Of a stretch of DNA of 64,000 nucleotides, positions 5,523 to 15,140 are shown piece after piece. Origin of the DNA: Streptomyces cyanogenus. GTDB taxonomy: Bacteria > Actinomycetota > Actinomycetes > Streptomycetales > Streptomycetaceae. The position numbers were made by a program, and so were the translations under genes. The DNA is taken from NCBI RefSeq assembly GCF_017526105.1, contig NZ_CP071839.1, positions 7,168,001 to 7,232,000 of the forward strand, in the 5' to 3' direction. Position 1 is the stretch's first letter; each line of letters starts with the position of its first letter. Below the pieces are notes generated by a model. It was not told the DNA's origin, searched no databases, and worked only from the letters and a program-made list of their open reading frames with translations.

Positions 5523-7747
5523 CCGGGGAACCCCCCGCGGTACGGCAGCCCGACGCCGGTACGGCCGGTGCCGGGCGGCCCTCCACCGCCCACCTGACGG
5601 GGACCGCCCACCCGAACCCGCCGGCCCCGGACGGCCGTACCACCGCCGCCTTCGCCGCGCCCGCCCGCGTCCCGCTGCCGAACGCCTCCGGACCGCGCGA
5701 CGCGACGACCCGGCTCATCGCGCACGGCTGCTGGTACCCCTCGGCCGACCCGTCCGGCACACAGGTCGCCTTCATCTGCGACCGGGGCGGTGTGCCACAG
5801 CTCTGGACGGGCCCCGCCGACGGCCGGACCGTGCACCTCCTCGACGACGGACCGGACCCCGTGACGGAGGTGTCCTGGTCGCCCGACGGCCGCTGGATCG
5901 CCTACACCACGGCCCCCGGCGGCGGCGAACACACACGGGTGCTGTGCGTCCGCCCCGACGGCAGCGACCGGCACATCCTGGCCGGAGCGGAGCCGGGCAG
6001 CTCCGCCCACCTGGGCTGCTGGGCGCACGACGGATCGGCGGTCGCCGTCACCGTCGCGGTCCCCACCGCCGCACCCGCCCCGGACGCCACGGCGGAGGAC
6101 GGCCCGTCCGGCCCCGGCCCGGCCGGCGACCATCTGCCGGGCCACTGGCCGGGCCGGACCGGCCACACGGAGCTCCTCGGCCCGGCACCCCATACGGCCC
6201 CGGGACCCGGACTGCCGTCGCCCGTACTCGCCGTGGAGACGGCGACGATCGGCGCACCGGGCGGCAGGACCGCCCCGGCAGCCGGATTCGGCGACGGACT
6301 GTCGGCGTACCTCGTCGACCCCGACGGAGTCGCCGCCCCCGTCCTGCTCGCCGTCGAGAAGGACGCGGCGACACTCCGCGTGTGCGATCTCAGCCGGGAC
6401 GGTGCGCTCGCGCTGCTGCGCCGGGGACCCCGCGGCCGGCGCGAGGCGGTCGTGCTGCGCACCACCGACCACGTGGCGACCTGTGTGATGCCGGTGGCCG
6501 ACGGAGACCCGTGGATCGGCAGCTTCTCACCCCGCGCGGACACCCTCTGGCTGCGCAGCAACGCCCACCGGGAGTTCGCGGTCCTCCTCGCCGCCGGGCT
6601 CGACCCGCAAGGGAAACCGCTCAGCTGGTCGGTCCGTGCCGCACGAGAGAGCAGCGACCTGGAGCTGCTGCGGTGTGCCCGCGACGGCGGTTCCGCCGTG
6701 CTCGCCTGGAACGTCCGGGGCATGAGCGAGGTGGAGGTCCTGAACACCGACGCGTCCGGCCGGACCGGGGACGGCACCGGCCCGTCCCGGCCCGTGCCCC
6801 TGCCCCATGAGGTGGTCACGCGCGTCGCGGACGCAGGCCCCCGGCTGCTGCTGGCCCTGTCCGGCTCCCGCCGCCGCCCCGGCATCTGGTGGCTGCCCGA
6901 CGGAGCGACCCCGGTGCGCACCCCCTGGTCGTCACGGGACGAGGACGCCGTTCCCCCGGGCCGCCCGCCCGTACGACCGGTCCCCCTGCGTCCCACCGCC
7001 CGCGACGGCCTGCCGCTGAACGGCTGGTACTACCGGGCACCGGGCCGCGCACCCGGCGAACCCGCGCCCTGCGTGATCCATCTGCACGGCGGCCCCGAGG
7101 ACCAGGAGCGCCCCGTCCTCAACCCGCTGTACCACGAGATCCTCGGGCGAGGAGTGGACGTCTTCGCACCCGACGTCCGCGGGTCCTCCGGATACGGCCG
7201 GTCGTTCGTCGACGCGGACCTGGGCAGGGGACGGTTCGCGGCGATCGACGACGTGGCGGACTGCGCCGCCCACGCGGTGCTGGCCGGTCCCGCCGATCCC
7301 GCCCGGCTGGCGGTGATGGGCCGCTCGTACGGCGGCTATCTCACGTTCGCCTCCCTGGTCTGGCACCCGGACCTCTTCCGCACCGGGATCGCGGTGTGCG
7401 GCATGTCGGACCTCGCGACGTTCTTCGAGGGCACCGAACCCTGGATCGCCCAGTCGGCGGCCCACAAGTACGGCCACCCCGAGCACGACCGTGAACTGCT
7501 GCGGGCGCTGTCACCGATGAGCCGCATCGACGCCCTGCGGGCACCGGTGCTCGCCGTGCACGGGGAACACGACACCAATGTGCCGCCGGGGGAGTCGGAG
7601 CAGTTCGTACGGGCGGCGCGCGAGCGCGGCCTGACCGCCGAACTGCTCACCCTGCTCGACGAGGGACACGAGTTCCTCCGCGCCGACAACCGTCGGCTCT
7701 TCCGCCGTGCCGCCGCCGACTGGCTGCAACGGCACCTGAGCCCCTGA
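5474..7747 (+). CDS. S9 family (prolyl-oligopeptidase-type) peptidase
   Basis: The protein is about 757 residues and overlaps the end of the amidotransferase gene by 49 bases, so the two are co-transcribed. GTG at 5474 has GGAG ten bases upstream. ATG at 5498 is an alternative, because the first about 60 residues are low complexity. Residues about 70-470 form a TolB/beta-propeller (CWYPSADPSGTQVAF, SWSPDGRWIAY). The C-terminal alpha/beta-hydrolase has HLHGGPED, nucleophile Ser618 in GRSYGGY, acid Asp in HGEHDTNVPP and His in DEGHEF, so the triad is intact. There is no signal peptide, so it should act in the cytoplasm on short peptides. Such enzymes remove leaders or open amide-blocked ends in several peptide pathways. 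A general role in peptide turnover is the null expectation. Confidence 0.88.
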   Translation: MASGFAGDMAADARNLTGEPPAVRQPDAGTAGAGRPSTAHLTGTAHPNPPAPDGRTTAAFAAPARVPLPNASGPRDATTRLIAHGCWYPSADPSGTQVAFICDRGGVPQLWTGPADGRTVHLLDDGPDPVTEVSWSPDGRWIAYTTAPGGGEHTRVLCVRPDGSDRHILAGAEPGSSAHLGCWAHDGSAVAVTVAVPTAAPAPDATAEDGPSGPGPAGDHLPGHWPGRTGHTELLGPAPHTAPGPGLPSPVLAVETATIGAPGGRTAPAAGFGDGLSAYLVDPDGVAAPVLLAVEKDAATLRVCDLSRDGALALLRRGPRGRREAVVLRTTDHVATCVMPVADGDPWIGSFSPRADTLWLRSNAHREFAVLLAAGLDPQGKPLSWSVRAARESSDLELLRCARDGGSAVLAWNVRGMSEVEVLNTDASGRTGDGTGPSRPVPLPHEVVTRVADAGPRLLLALSGSRRRPGIWWLPDGATPVRTPWSSRDEDAVPPGRPPVRPVPLRPTARDGLPLNGWYYRAPGRAPGEPAPCVIHLHGGPEDQERPVLNPLYHEILGRGVDVFAPDVRGSSGYGRSFVDADLGRGRFAAIDDVADCAAHAVLAGPADPARLAVMGRSYGGYLTFASLVWHPDLFRTGIAVCGMSDLATFFEGTEPWIAQSAAHKYGHPEHDRELLRALSPMSRIDALRAPVLAVHGEHDTNVPPGESEQFVRAARERGLTAELLTLLDEGHEFLRADNRRLFRRAAADWLQRHLSP

Positions 7748-7834
7748 CCCGCGGGGAGGGCACTACGGCACCTCGCGTGGCCGGAGCGGCCCGGGGTACC
7801 CAGGACACCCCTGCCACCGAGCGAGGAGCGCGCC

Positions 7835-9541
7835 ATGACCGGGGAAGGACCCCCCGCCCGCAGACGGTGGGCCGGGCGGCTGCGCGAGACGGCCGCCGAG
7901 GTGTTCGGCTGGACGGAGCTGCGTCCCGAACAGCTCACCGCCATGGAGTGGGTGCTGGAGGGACGGGACTGTCTCGTCGTCATGCCGACCGGATCGGGCA
8001 AGTCCGCCGTGTACCAGGTCCCCGCCCTGCTGCTGTCCGGGCCGGTCGTCGTCGTGTCACCGCTGCTGGCCCTGCAGCGCGACCAGATCGCGGGACTGCC
8101 CGGCGGCGACCGCGGCCCGGGCGCTGTCGCCGTGAACTCCGACCTCGGCGCGGCCGAGACCGAGGAGGCCTGGGCGGCGGTGCGCGAGGGTTCGGTGCGC
8201 TACGTCTACCTGTCCCCGGAGCAACTGGCCAAGGACGAGGTCGTCCAGCGGCTGACCGAGGCGCACCCCGCCCTTGTCGTGGTGGACGAGGCCCAGTGCG
8301 TGTCCTCGTGGGGTCACGACTTCCGGCCCGACTACCTGCGCCTGGCCCAGGCGGTACGGCGGCTGGGCCGGCCGCCCGTGCTCGCGCTCACGGCGACCGC
8401 CGCGCCGCCGGTGCGGCAGGACATCGTCGAACGGCTCGGCATGGAGCGGCCGCGTCGGCTCGTCACCGGATTCGACCGTCCCGGCATCAGGCTGGAGGCG
8501 CACCGCCACCTGGAGGACGACGAACGGCGCTCCCGCGTCCTGGAGGACGCCGCCGCCGCACCCAAGCCCGGCATCGTCTACGCGGCGACCCGCAAGGACA
8601 GCGAGTCCTACGCCGCGGAACTGGCCTCCCTCGGGCTCGCCGCCGGCGCCTACCACGCGGGACTGCGGGCCGCCGAACGCCGGCGGATCCACGAGGCGTT
8701 CCTCTCCGGCGACCTGGACGTCGTGGTGGCGACCTCGGCCTTCGGGATGGGCATCGACAAGGAGAACGTGCGGTTCGTGCTGCACGCGTCGCTGCCGGGC
8801 TCGCTGGACGCCTACTACCAGGAGATCGGGCGCTGCGGCCGCGACGGACGGCCCGCCCTCGCCGTACTGCACTACCGCACCGAGGACACGGGCATGCAGG
8901 CGTACTTCAGCAGCCGCACGCCCCGTCCGGAGGCCGTGGACGCGGTCGTACGGGCGGTCCACGCCCACCGCGACGATCCGCCGGACGTCACCGGACTGCG
9001 CCGGGAGACCGACCTGTCGCGCGCCCGGGTCACCACGGCCGTCAACCTGCTGGAGGAAGCCGGTGCGCTGGTCACGGACGCCTCGGGCGCCATCCGTCCG
9101 GTCCCGGGCACGGCGCCGTCGCGCGCGGTACGGCGAGCCGTGGACACCGCCGAGGCCCACAAGCGCATGGACCGGTCGAGGGTGGACATGGCACGGGCGT
9201 ACGCCGAGACGACCGGCTGCCGGCGGCGCTTCCTGCTGGGCTACTTCGGCGAGGAGTACGAGGCCCCCTGCGGCAACTGCGACATGTGCGACGAGCAGGA
9301 GAGCGGCGACGACGACGCGACGAGCACCGGTCGGCATCCGGACTCCGGCGCCTATCCGCCCGGAGCCGCGGTACGGCACGGCGAGTGGGGCCGCGGCACC
9401 GTGCTGAGCGAGGACGGGGACCGCATCACCGTGCTCTTCGACGAGGTCGGCTACCGCACCCTCTCCCTGGACGCCCTGGCCGCACGGGACGACCTGCTCA
9501 CCGTGGTGGGCGGCTCGCAGGACAGCCGCCCGGAGCCCTGA
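7835..9541 (+). CDS. RecQ-like ATP-dependent DNA helicase
   Basis: The 568-residue protein has the superfamily 2 helicase core: Walker A in MPTGSGKSAVYQ, motif II DEAQ instead of DEAH (VVDEAQCVSSWGHDFRP), and motif VI with QEIGRCGRDG. A zinc-binding region follows with cysteines in GCRRRFLLGYFGE and APCGNCDMC. The C-terminus does not carry an HRDC domain. It has a short beta-barrel-like segment reading VRHGEWGRGTVLSEDGD and VLFDEVGYRTL, also known at the end of UvrD/PcrA-type proteins. The start at 7835 follows GAGGAGCG. It should unwind DNA at stalled forks or recombination intermediates. It stands 87 bases after the peptidase and need not belong to that group. Confidence 0.92.
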   Translation: MTGEGPPARRRWAGRLRETAAEVFGWTELRPEQLTAMEWVLEGRDCLVVMPTGSGKSAVYQVPALLLSGPVVVVSPLLALQRDQIAGLPGGDRGPGAVAVNSDLGAAETEEAWAAVREGSVRYVYLSPEQLAKDEVVQRLTEAHPALVVVDEAQCVSSWGHDFRPDYLRLAQAVRRLGRPPVLALTATAAPPVRQDIVERLGMERPRRLVTGFDRPGIRLEAHRHLEDDERRSRVLEDAAAAPKPGIVYAATRKDSESYAAELASLGLAAGAYHAGLRAAERRRIHEAFLSGDLDVVVATSAFGMGIDKENVRFVLHASLPGSLDAYYQEIGRCGRDGRPALAVLHYRTEDTGMQAYFSSRTPRPEAVDAVVRAVHAHRDDPPDVTGLRRETDLSRARVTTAVNLLEEAGALVTDASGAIRPVPGTAPSRAVRRAVDTAEAHKRMDRSRVDMARAYAETTGCRRRFLLGYFGEEYEAPCGNCDMCDEQESGDDDATSTGRHPDSGAYPPGAAVRHGEWGRGTVLSEDGDRITVLFDEVGYRTLSLDALAARDDLLTVVGGSQDSRPEP

Positions 9542-9722
9542 ACCGGCGGCACGTCCGGTGTGCGCGTGGCGCAGCCGGCACCCGTGCGTGTGGGACGGCG
9601 GCTTGCGTGGCACCCGTCGGGTGCCGGCCGCCTCACCCGCGGCCCGGCCGGACGGGTCGCCACCCGAGGGAGGACGGTGCCGAGGTGACCGGGAACAGTC
9701 CCATCGCGGCCTGGAGCAGGCC

Positions 9723-10031
9723 GTGAAACGCGGCAAGCGGTACGCCGTCGCCGCCTCCGGACAGTGGACCGACGAGGAGGACGGCCGGCGCAGGCTGCCC
9801 GCCGGCGAGGTCCACGCCTGGGAACCGGGCCGGAACGAGACCGTCTGCGGGCTGTCCCTCAGCCGCTCGCAACTCGTCCGCCTCCCGCACGTCGGCTGGA
9901 CCGACACCTTCCCGGAATCCGGCGGCGCGGCCGACCGCGTGCAGCGGGTGTGCCGACGCTGCGCCTCCGTGGCCGGACACCGCGGCGGCGACGCGCGCCC
10001 ACGCTGGCAGCGCGTGCGCCCCCGGCCGTGA
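9723..10031 (+). CDS. Small conserved Cys-containing protein of unknown function
   Basis: The 102-residue protein starts at GTG 9723, preceded by GGAG at a 6-base spacing. The product is basic (starts VKRGKRYAVA) and carries ETVCGLSLSRSQ and later QRVCRRCASVAGH. The three cysteines plus His could hold a metal ion, but the spacing is too loose to name a fold. Coding bias is normal for the genome. It follows the helicase by about 180 bases. No function can be assigned. Confidence 0.6.
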   Translation: MKRGKRYAVAASGQWTDEEDGRRRLPAGEVHAWEPGRNETVCGLSLSRSQLVRLPHVGWTDTFPESGGAADRVQRVCRRCASVAGHRGGDARPRWQRVRPRP

Positions 10032-10236
10032 GCGCCGCGCCGGCGCCTCCGCCCGGCTCCCGCGCCACGCGGCACCCGACACCGGCTGCCGCCCCGGGAG
10101 CGTCGACGGGCCGGGCGCGAGGAGACGGTCGTGGCCGTGAACGGCTGTCGGAGCGGAGCCCGGACTGCCTGGATTCTCCCCGAGCGGTCCTGATCATCGA
10201 CGAGGCCGGCCGACGCACACGACCACAGAGGCGGAG

Positions 10237-12030
10237 ATGCACTTCACGACGCGCCCCACTCTTCAGGGCACCTTCGGCATGGTGTCCTCCACCCACTGGC
10301 TCGCCTCGCAGTCGGCGATGGCGGTCCTGGAGGGCGGGGGCAACGCCTTCGACGCGGCCGTGGCCGGAGCCTTCGTGCTGCACGTCGTGGAGCCGCACCT
10401 CAACGGCCCGGCCGGCGAGGTGCCGATCCTGCTCGCCCCGGCGGGCGGCCCGGTGCGCGTGCTCTGCGGGCAGGGCGTGGCCCCGGCGGGCGCCACGCCG
10501 GCGCACTACCGGGAGCTCGGGCCGGCCCTCGTACCGGGCACCGGACCGCTCGCCGCCGCCGTGCCCGGCGCCTTCGACGCCTGGCTGCTGCTCCTGCGCG
10601 ACCACGGCACCAAGTCCCTGGAGGACGTGCTCGGTTACGCCATCGGATACGCCGAACACGGGCACGCGCCCGTGGAGAACGTCGGCCTGACCGTCGAGAG
10701 CGTACGGCGGCTCTTCGAGACCGAATGGACCTTCTCGGCCGAGCTGTACCTGCCGGGCGGCCGGGCGCCCCGCCCCGGCACGCTGCTGCGCAACCCCGCC
10801 CTCGCCGCCACCTGGAAGCGGCTGCTGGCCGAGACCACCCGCGCGGGCGGCCGGGAGGCCCGGATCGACGCCGCGCGCGAGGTGTGGCGCTCCGGCTTCA
10901 TCGCCGAGGCCCTGGTACGGCAGTCCCGGCGGCCGACCCTGGACACCAGCGGCGAGCGGCACACCGGCACGCTCACCGAGGCCGACCTGGCCGGCTGGTC
11001 GGCGGCCTACGAGACACCGGTGACGTACGACTGGAACGGCTGGACCGTGTGCAAGGCCGGCCCCTGGAGCCAGGGCCCCGCCCTGCTCCAGCAACTCGCG
11101 CTGCTCCCGCCCGAACTGCCCGCGTACGGCTCCGCCGACTACGTCCACCTGCTGGTCGAGGGCTGCAAGCTCGCCATGGCCGACCGCGAGGCCTGGTACG
11201 GGGACGCCGCCGAGGTGCCCCTCGCGGACCTGCTGTCGGACGACTACAACGCCGCACGGCGGACCCTCGTCGGCGAGAAGGCCGACCACGGACTGCGCCC
11301 CGGCAGCCCCGGCGGACGCACCCCGCGGCTGGCCGAAGCGGCGCACGCGTGCGTGCCGGCCGGCACCGGACGCGGCTTCCACCCGCTGGGTGCCGGCGAG
11401 CCGACCGTCGCCGCCGACGGCACGACCCGCGGCGACACCTGCCACCTGGACGTCGTCGACCGCTGGGGCAACATGATCGCGGCCACACCCAGCGGCGGCT
11501 GGCTCCAGTCCAACCCCGTCGTCCCCGAGCTGGGCTTCCCGCTCGGCACCCGGCTGCAGATGACCTGGCTGGAGGAGGGCCTGCCCAGCACGCTCACCCC
11601 CGGCCGCCGCCCCCGCACCACCCTCACCCCGTCCCTCGCGCTGCGCGACGGCGTGCCGGTGCTGGCCTTCGGCACGCCCGGCGGCGACCAGCAGGACCAG
11701 TGGCAGCTGCACTTCTTCCTGGCCGCCGCCCTGCGCGCCCCCGTCCGCGGCGGCCTCGACCTGCAGGGCGCCGTCGACGCCCCCAACTGGCACAACGACA
11801 GCTTCCCCAGCTCCTTCCACCCGCGCGCCCGGCGCCCCGGCAGCGTGACCGTGGAATCCCGCACCGACCCCGGCGTGATCGAGGAACTGCGGCGGCGCGG
11901 CCACGACGTCACCGTCGGCCCCGCCTGGTCCGAAGGGCGGCTGTGCGCGGTGGCCCGGGACCCGGAGACCGGCGTGCTGTCGGCGGCCGCCAACCCGCGC
12001 GGGATGCAGGGCTACGCCGTCGGCCGCTGA
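10237..12030 (+). CDS. Gamma-glutamyltransferase family protein
   Basis: The 597-residue protein has the N-terminal-nucleophile gamma-glutamyltransferase layout. GGNAFDAAVAGAFVLHVVEPH and GPAGEVP lie in the large subunit. GDTCHLDVVDRWGNMIA then marks the cleavage region, with the Thr of GDT as likely nucleophile, followed by PTLTPSLALRDG-type sequence and FGTPGGDQQDQW. Family members self-cleave and then remove or transfer gamma-glutamyl groups. No signal peptide is seen, so this copy is probably intracellular, unlike periplasmic Ggt. The lack of the classical TTHYS form suggests a substrate other than glutathione, which Streptomyces lacks. A GCS2-type ligase 7 kb upstream is a possible source of gamma-glutamyl amides, but the link is speculative. 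Confidence 0.85.
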   Translation: MHFTTRPTLQGTFGMVSSTHWLASQSAMAVLEGGGNAFDAAVAGAFVLHVVEPHLNGPAGEVPILLAPAGGPVRVLCGQGVAPAGATPAHYRELGPALVPGTGPLAAAVPGAFDAWLLLLRDHGTKSLEDVLGYAIGYAEHGHAPVENVGLTVESVRRLFETEWTFSAELYLPGGRAPRPGTLLRNPALAATWKRLLAETTRAGGREARIDAAREVWRSGFIAEALVRQSRRPTLDTSGERHTGTLTEADLAGWSAAYETPVTYDWNGWTVCKAGPWSQGPALLQQLALLPPELPAYGSADYVHLLVEGCKLAMADREAWYGDAAEVPLADLLSDDYNAARRTLVGEKADHGLRPGSPGGRTPRLAEAAHACVPAGTGRGFHPLGAGEPTVAADGTTRGDTCHLDVVDRWGNMIAATPSGGWLQSNPVVPELGFPLGTRLQMTWLEEGLPSTLTPGRRPRTTLTPSLALRDGVPVLAFGTPGGDQQDQWQLHFFLAAALRAPVRGGLDLQGAVDAPNWHNDSFPSSFHPRARRPGSVTVESRTDPGVIEELRRRGHDVTVGPAWSEGRLCAVARDPETGVLSAAANPRGMQGYAVGR

Positions 12031-12145
12031 CCGCGGTGTCCGGGCCCGTGAAGACGGTGCCGGCCCCCGCTCTTCATCCCGATTCCACCTCGCGTGCACC
12101 GGCCGGGGGCGGGGATTGTCAGTGGGCCGTGTTCTGATGGGGGGC

Positions 12146-12991
12146 ATGATCGAAGAGACGGAAACCATCGAGGAGTTTCTCGCCCGTTGCTCGGCCGACG
12201 TGGAGGAGGCGGTCCGCAAGGCCGCAGCGGCCGAGATCCTGCCCCGCTTCCGCCGCCTCGCCGCACACGAGGTGGACCAGAAGAGCGGCCCGCACGACCT
12301 GGTCACGGACGCCGACCGCCTCGCGGAGCTGCGGCTCACCGAGGACCTCGGCGCCCTGCTGCCCGGCTCGGTCGTGGTCGGCGAGGAAGCGGTGCACGCC
12401 GACCCGGCGGTGTACGAGGCGCTCCAGGGCGACGCGCCGGTCTGGATCGTCGACCCGGTCGACGGCACCCGCCAGTTCGTGCACGGCGACGACGGCTTCT
12501 GCACCCTGGTGGCGCTCGTCCAGCGGGGCGTCGTACGGGCCTCCTGGACCTACGCCGCGGCGCGCGACCAGCTCGCCACCGCCGTCCGCGGCCACGGCGC
12601 CTTCCTCGACGGCCGGCGGCTGACCGCCGGCCCGCCCGAGCCCGGCCGGGACCTCGTCGTCGCCACCTCGCACCCGGACTACACCACCGACGAGCAGAAG
12701 CGCGCGCTGCGCGTGCTGTGGACCGACGGCCTCGCCCCGCGCGCGTGCGGCTCGGCCGGCCTGGAGTACCTCGCCGTCGCCCGCGGGGACCTGGACGCCG
12801 TGGCGTTCTCCTGGGAGGCCGCCTGGGACCACGCGGCCGGTCTGCTCCTGGTCGAGGAGGCCGGCGGCGCGCACCTCACCGTGGGCGGCGAGCCGTTCCG
12901 CGTCACCGGCGGCAACGCCCTGCCGTTCACCGCCGCCCGGGACGCCGCCACCGCCCGCCGGGTGGCCGGTCTGCTGCGCAGCGCGCGCTGA
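12146..12991 (+). CDS. Inositol-monophosphatase family protein
   Basis: The 281-residue protein starts at ATG 12146 after GGGGGG; an upstream ATG at 12137 is possible. Metal-binding motifs of the family are complete: VVGEEAVH, WIVDPVDGTRQFVHG and WEAAWDHAAGLLLVEEAGG. Proteins of this fold remove phosphate from inositol phosphates, histidinol phosphate, PAP or fructose bisphosphate. The sequence alone does not choose between them. Stand-alone gene position gives no pathway clue. Inositol phosphate use would fit mycothiol or phosphatidylinositol synthesis. Confidence 0.88.
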   Translation: MIEETETIEEFLARCSADVEEAVRKAAAAEILPRFRRLAAHEVDQKSGPHDLVTDADRLAELRLTEDLGALLPGSVVVGEEAVHADPAVYEALQGDAPVWIVDPVDGTRQFVHGDDGFCTLVALVQRGVVRASWTYAAARDQLATAVRGHGAFLDGRRLTAGPPEPGRDLVVATSHPDYTTDEQKRALRVLWTDGLAPRACGSAGLEYLAVARGDLDAVAFSWEAAWDHAAGLLLVEEAGGAHLTVGGEPFRVTGGNALPFTAARDAATARRVAGLLRSAR

Positions 12992-13077
12992 CTCCCGGGG
13001 CCACCCGGCCCGGGAGAGGACCGGGTCCCGGCATATCCTGATCGTGAATGGCCATCGGCTGACGAAGGGGTCCGAAG

Positions 13078-14499
13078 GTGCCGTCGATGCTCGATGCGGT
13101 CGTGGTGGGTGCGGGACCGAACGGACTGACCGCTGCGGTGGAGCTGGCCCGCCGCGGTTTCTCCGTGGCCCTGTTCGAGGCGAAGTCCACCGTGGGCGGC
13201 GGCGCCCGCACCGAGGAACTGACCCTTCCCGGCTTCCGGCACGACCCGTGCTCGGCCGCCCACCCCCTCGGCATCAACTCCCCGGCGTTCCGCGCGATGC
13301 CCCTCGACCGGTACGGCCTGGAGTGGCTGCACGCCCCGCTGCCCATGGCCCACCCGTTCCCGGACGGCAGCGCGGCCGTGCTGTCCCGCTCGGTGGCCGA
13401 GACCGCCGCCTCCTTCGGACCGCGCGACGCGGGACCGTACCGCAGACTGGTCGAGCCGCTCCTCGCCCACTGGGACACCCTCGTCCGCGACTTCATGTCC
13501 CTGCCGCTGACCGCGCTCCCGCGCGACCCCGTCACGCTCGCCCGCTTCGGCCTGGCCGGCCTCCCGCCGTCCACCTGGCTGATGAGCCGCTTCAAGGACG
13601 AGCGGTTCAAGGCCCTGTTCTCGGGCCTCGTCGCCCACGTGATGGCGCCGCTCGGCGGCCTGGCCACCAGCGCCATCGGACTGGTCTTCGCCCTCTCCGC
13701 GCACGCCCGCGGCTGGCCGGTTCCCCGCGGCGGCTCCCAGGCCATCTCCGACGCCCTCGCCGCCTACCTGACCGACCTCGGCGGCGCCGTGCACACCGAC
13801 TACGAGGTCAAGCGGCTGGACGACCTGCCGCCCGCGCGTGCCTACGTCTTCGACACCTCGCCCGCCGCGCTCGCCCGCATCGCCGGCTTCGGCGACTACT
13901 ACGCGAACTACCGCTACGGTCCCAGCGTCTTCAAGATCGACTACGCCCTGGACGGGCCGGTGCCGTGGACCGCGCCCGAGGCCCGCACCGCCGGCACGGT
14001 GCAGATCGGCGCGAGCCAGGCCGAGATCGGCACCGCCCTGCGCGCCGCCTCCCGGGAGGGCCGCGCCCCCGACAGACCGTTCATGATCACCGTGCAGCCC
14101 AGCGTGGTCGACCCCACCCGTGCCCCCGAGGGCAAGCACGTCTTCTGGACGTACGGCCATGTCCCGAACGGCTGGTCCGGGGACCTCACCGACGCCATAG
14201 AACGCCAGCTGGAGCGCTTCGCCCCCGGGTTCCGCGACCGCGTGCTCGCCCGCGCCACCGCCGGACCCGCAGAGATGGCCGCCCGCAACGCCAACTACGT
14301 CGGCGGCGACATCGCCTGCGGCGCGGCCTCCGGACTCCAGCTGCTGCTGCGCCCCAAGCTGTCCCTGTTCCCGTACCACACACCCCACCCGGCCGTCTTC
14401 ATCTGCTCCTCGGCCACCCCGCCCGGTCCCGGTGTGCACGGCATGTCGGGCCACAACGCGGCCAAGGCCGTCTGGCGGAGACTGAGACGGACGACATGA
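13078..14499 (+). CDS. FAD-dependent phytoene-dehydrogenase-like oxidoreductase
   Basis: The 473-residue protein starts at GTG 13078 with AAGGGG seven bases upstream. The FAD-binding dinucleotide fold is at the extreme N-terminus ([22 protein letters not shown], then an acidic end LFEA). [20 protein letters not shown] and the C-terminal [15 protein letters not shown] are typical of the CrtI-like amine-oxidase superfamily. It contains no carotenoid-gene neighbours, so a carotenoid role is not implied. The stop overlaps the next gene's ATG (ATGA), so it is coupled to the macrodomain gene. The substrate is unknown. Confidence 0.88.
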   Translation: MPSMLDAVVVGAGPNGLTAAVELARRGFSVALFEAKSTVGGGARTEELTLPGFRHDPCSAAHPLGINSPAFRAMPLDRYGLEWLHAPLPMAHPFPDGSAAVLSRSVAETAASFGPRDAGPYRRLVEPLLAHWDTLVRDFMSLPLTALPRDPVTLARFGLAGLPPSTWLMSRFKDERFKALFSGLVAHVMAPLGGLATSAIGLVFALSAHARGWPVPRGGSQAISDALAAYLTDLGGAVHTDYEVKRLDDLPPARAYVFDTSPAALARIAGFGDYYANYRYGPSVFKIDYALDGPVPWTAPEARTAGTVQIGASQAEIGTALRAASREGRAPDRPFMITVQPSVVDPTRAPEGKHVFWTYGHVPNGWSGDLTDAIERQLERFAPGFRDRVLARATAGPAEMAARNANYVGGDIACGAASGLQLLLRPKLSLFPYHTPHPAVFICSSATPPGPGVHGMSGHNAAKAVWRRLRRTT

Positions 14500-15005
14500 C
14501 CACCCTCACGCTCGTCCAGGGCGACATCACCCGGCAGCACGCCGACGCCATCGTCAACGCGGCCAACTCCTCGCTCCTCGGCGGTGGAGGGGTGGACGGC
14601 GCGATCCACCGCCGCGGCGGCCCGGCCGTCCTGGCGGAATGCCGAGCCCTGCGCGCCTCCCGGTACGGCAAGGGCCTCCCCACCGGCCGGGCCGTCGCCA
14701 CCACGGCGGGCGAACTGGACGCCCGCTGGGTGATCCACACCGTCGGACCGGTGTACAGCCCGACCGAGGACCGCTCGGACCTCCTCGCCTCCTGCTACCG
14801 CGAATCCCTCCGGGTCGCCGACGAACTCGGCGCCCGGACGGTCGCGTTCCCGGCGATCTCCACCGGTGTCTACCGGTGGCCGGTGGAGGACGCGGCGCGG
14901 ATCGCGGTGGAGGCGGTACGGAGCACGCCGACGGCCGTGGAGGAGGTCCGGTTCGTGCTGTTCGACGAGCGCGCGTACGAGGCGTTCGCCCGGCAGACCG
15001 GCTGA
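14496..15005 (+). CDS. Macrodomain protein, probable O-acetyl-ADP-ribose deacetylase
   Basis: The 169-residue protein is a single macrodomain of YmdB/MacroD type: [36 protein letters not shown] and [12 protein letters not shown] are the ADP-ribose-binding loops. Known members hydrolyse O-acetyl-ADP-ribose, the product of sirtuins, or remove ADP-ribose from acidic residues. It starts at 14496 within the stop codon of the oxidoreductase gene, so the two are translated together. A Sir2 protein, a NUDIX enzyme and an ADP-ribosylglycohydrolase lie 6-9 kb away. The ligand-binding Asn and Gly loops look intact. Confidence 0.92.
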   Translation: MTTLTLVQGDITRQHADAIVNAANSSLLGGGGVDGAIHRRGGPAVLAECRALRASRYGKGLPTGRAVATTAGELDARWVIHTVGPVYSPTEDRSDLLASCYRESLRVADELGARTVAFPAISTGVYRWPVEDAARIAVEAVRSTPTAVEEVRFVLFDERAYEAFARQTG

Positions 15006-15140
15006 CGCGCACCCGCGGACCACCCGAACGGCGCAGCACCCGGTGCGCCCGGCCACCGCCTGGCCGACGCTCGGAATGCCCCCGTGCTCCTCGCGGACAC
15101 CCGGGCACCGGACGAACGGGGCGGCAGAAAGGACACGCTC

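Noticed and set aside
9859-12504. An 881-codon minus-strand frame opposite the gamma-glutamyltransferase gene
   Set aside because: Shadow frame with no recognisable domain and no ribosome binding site.
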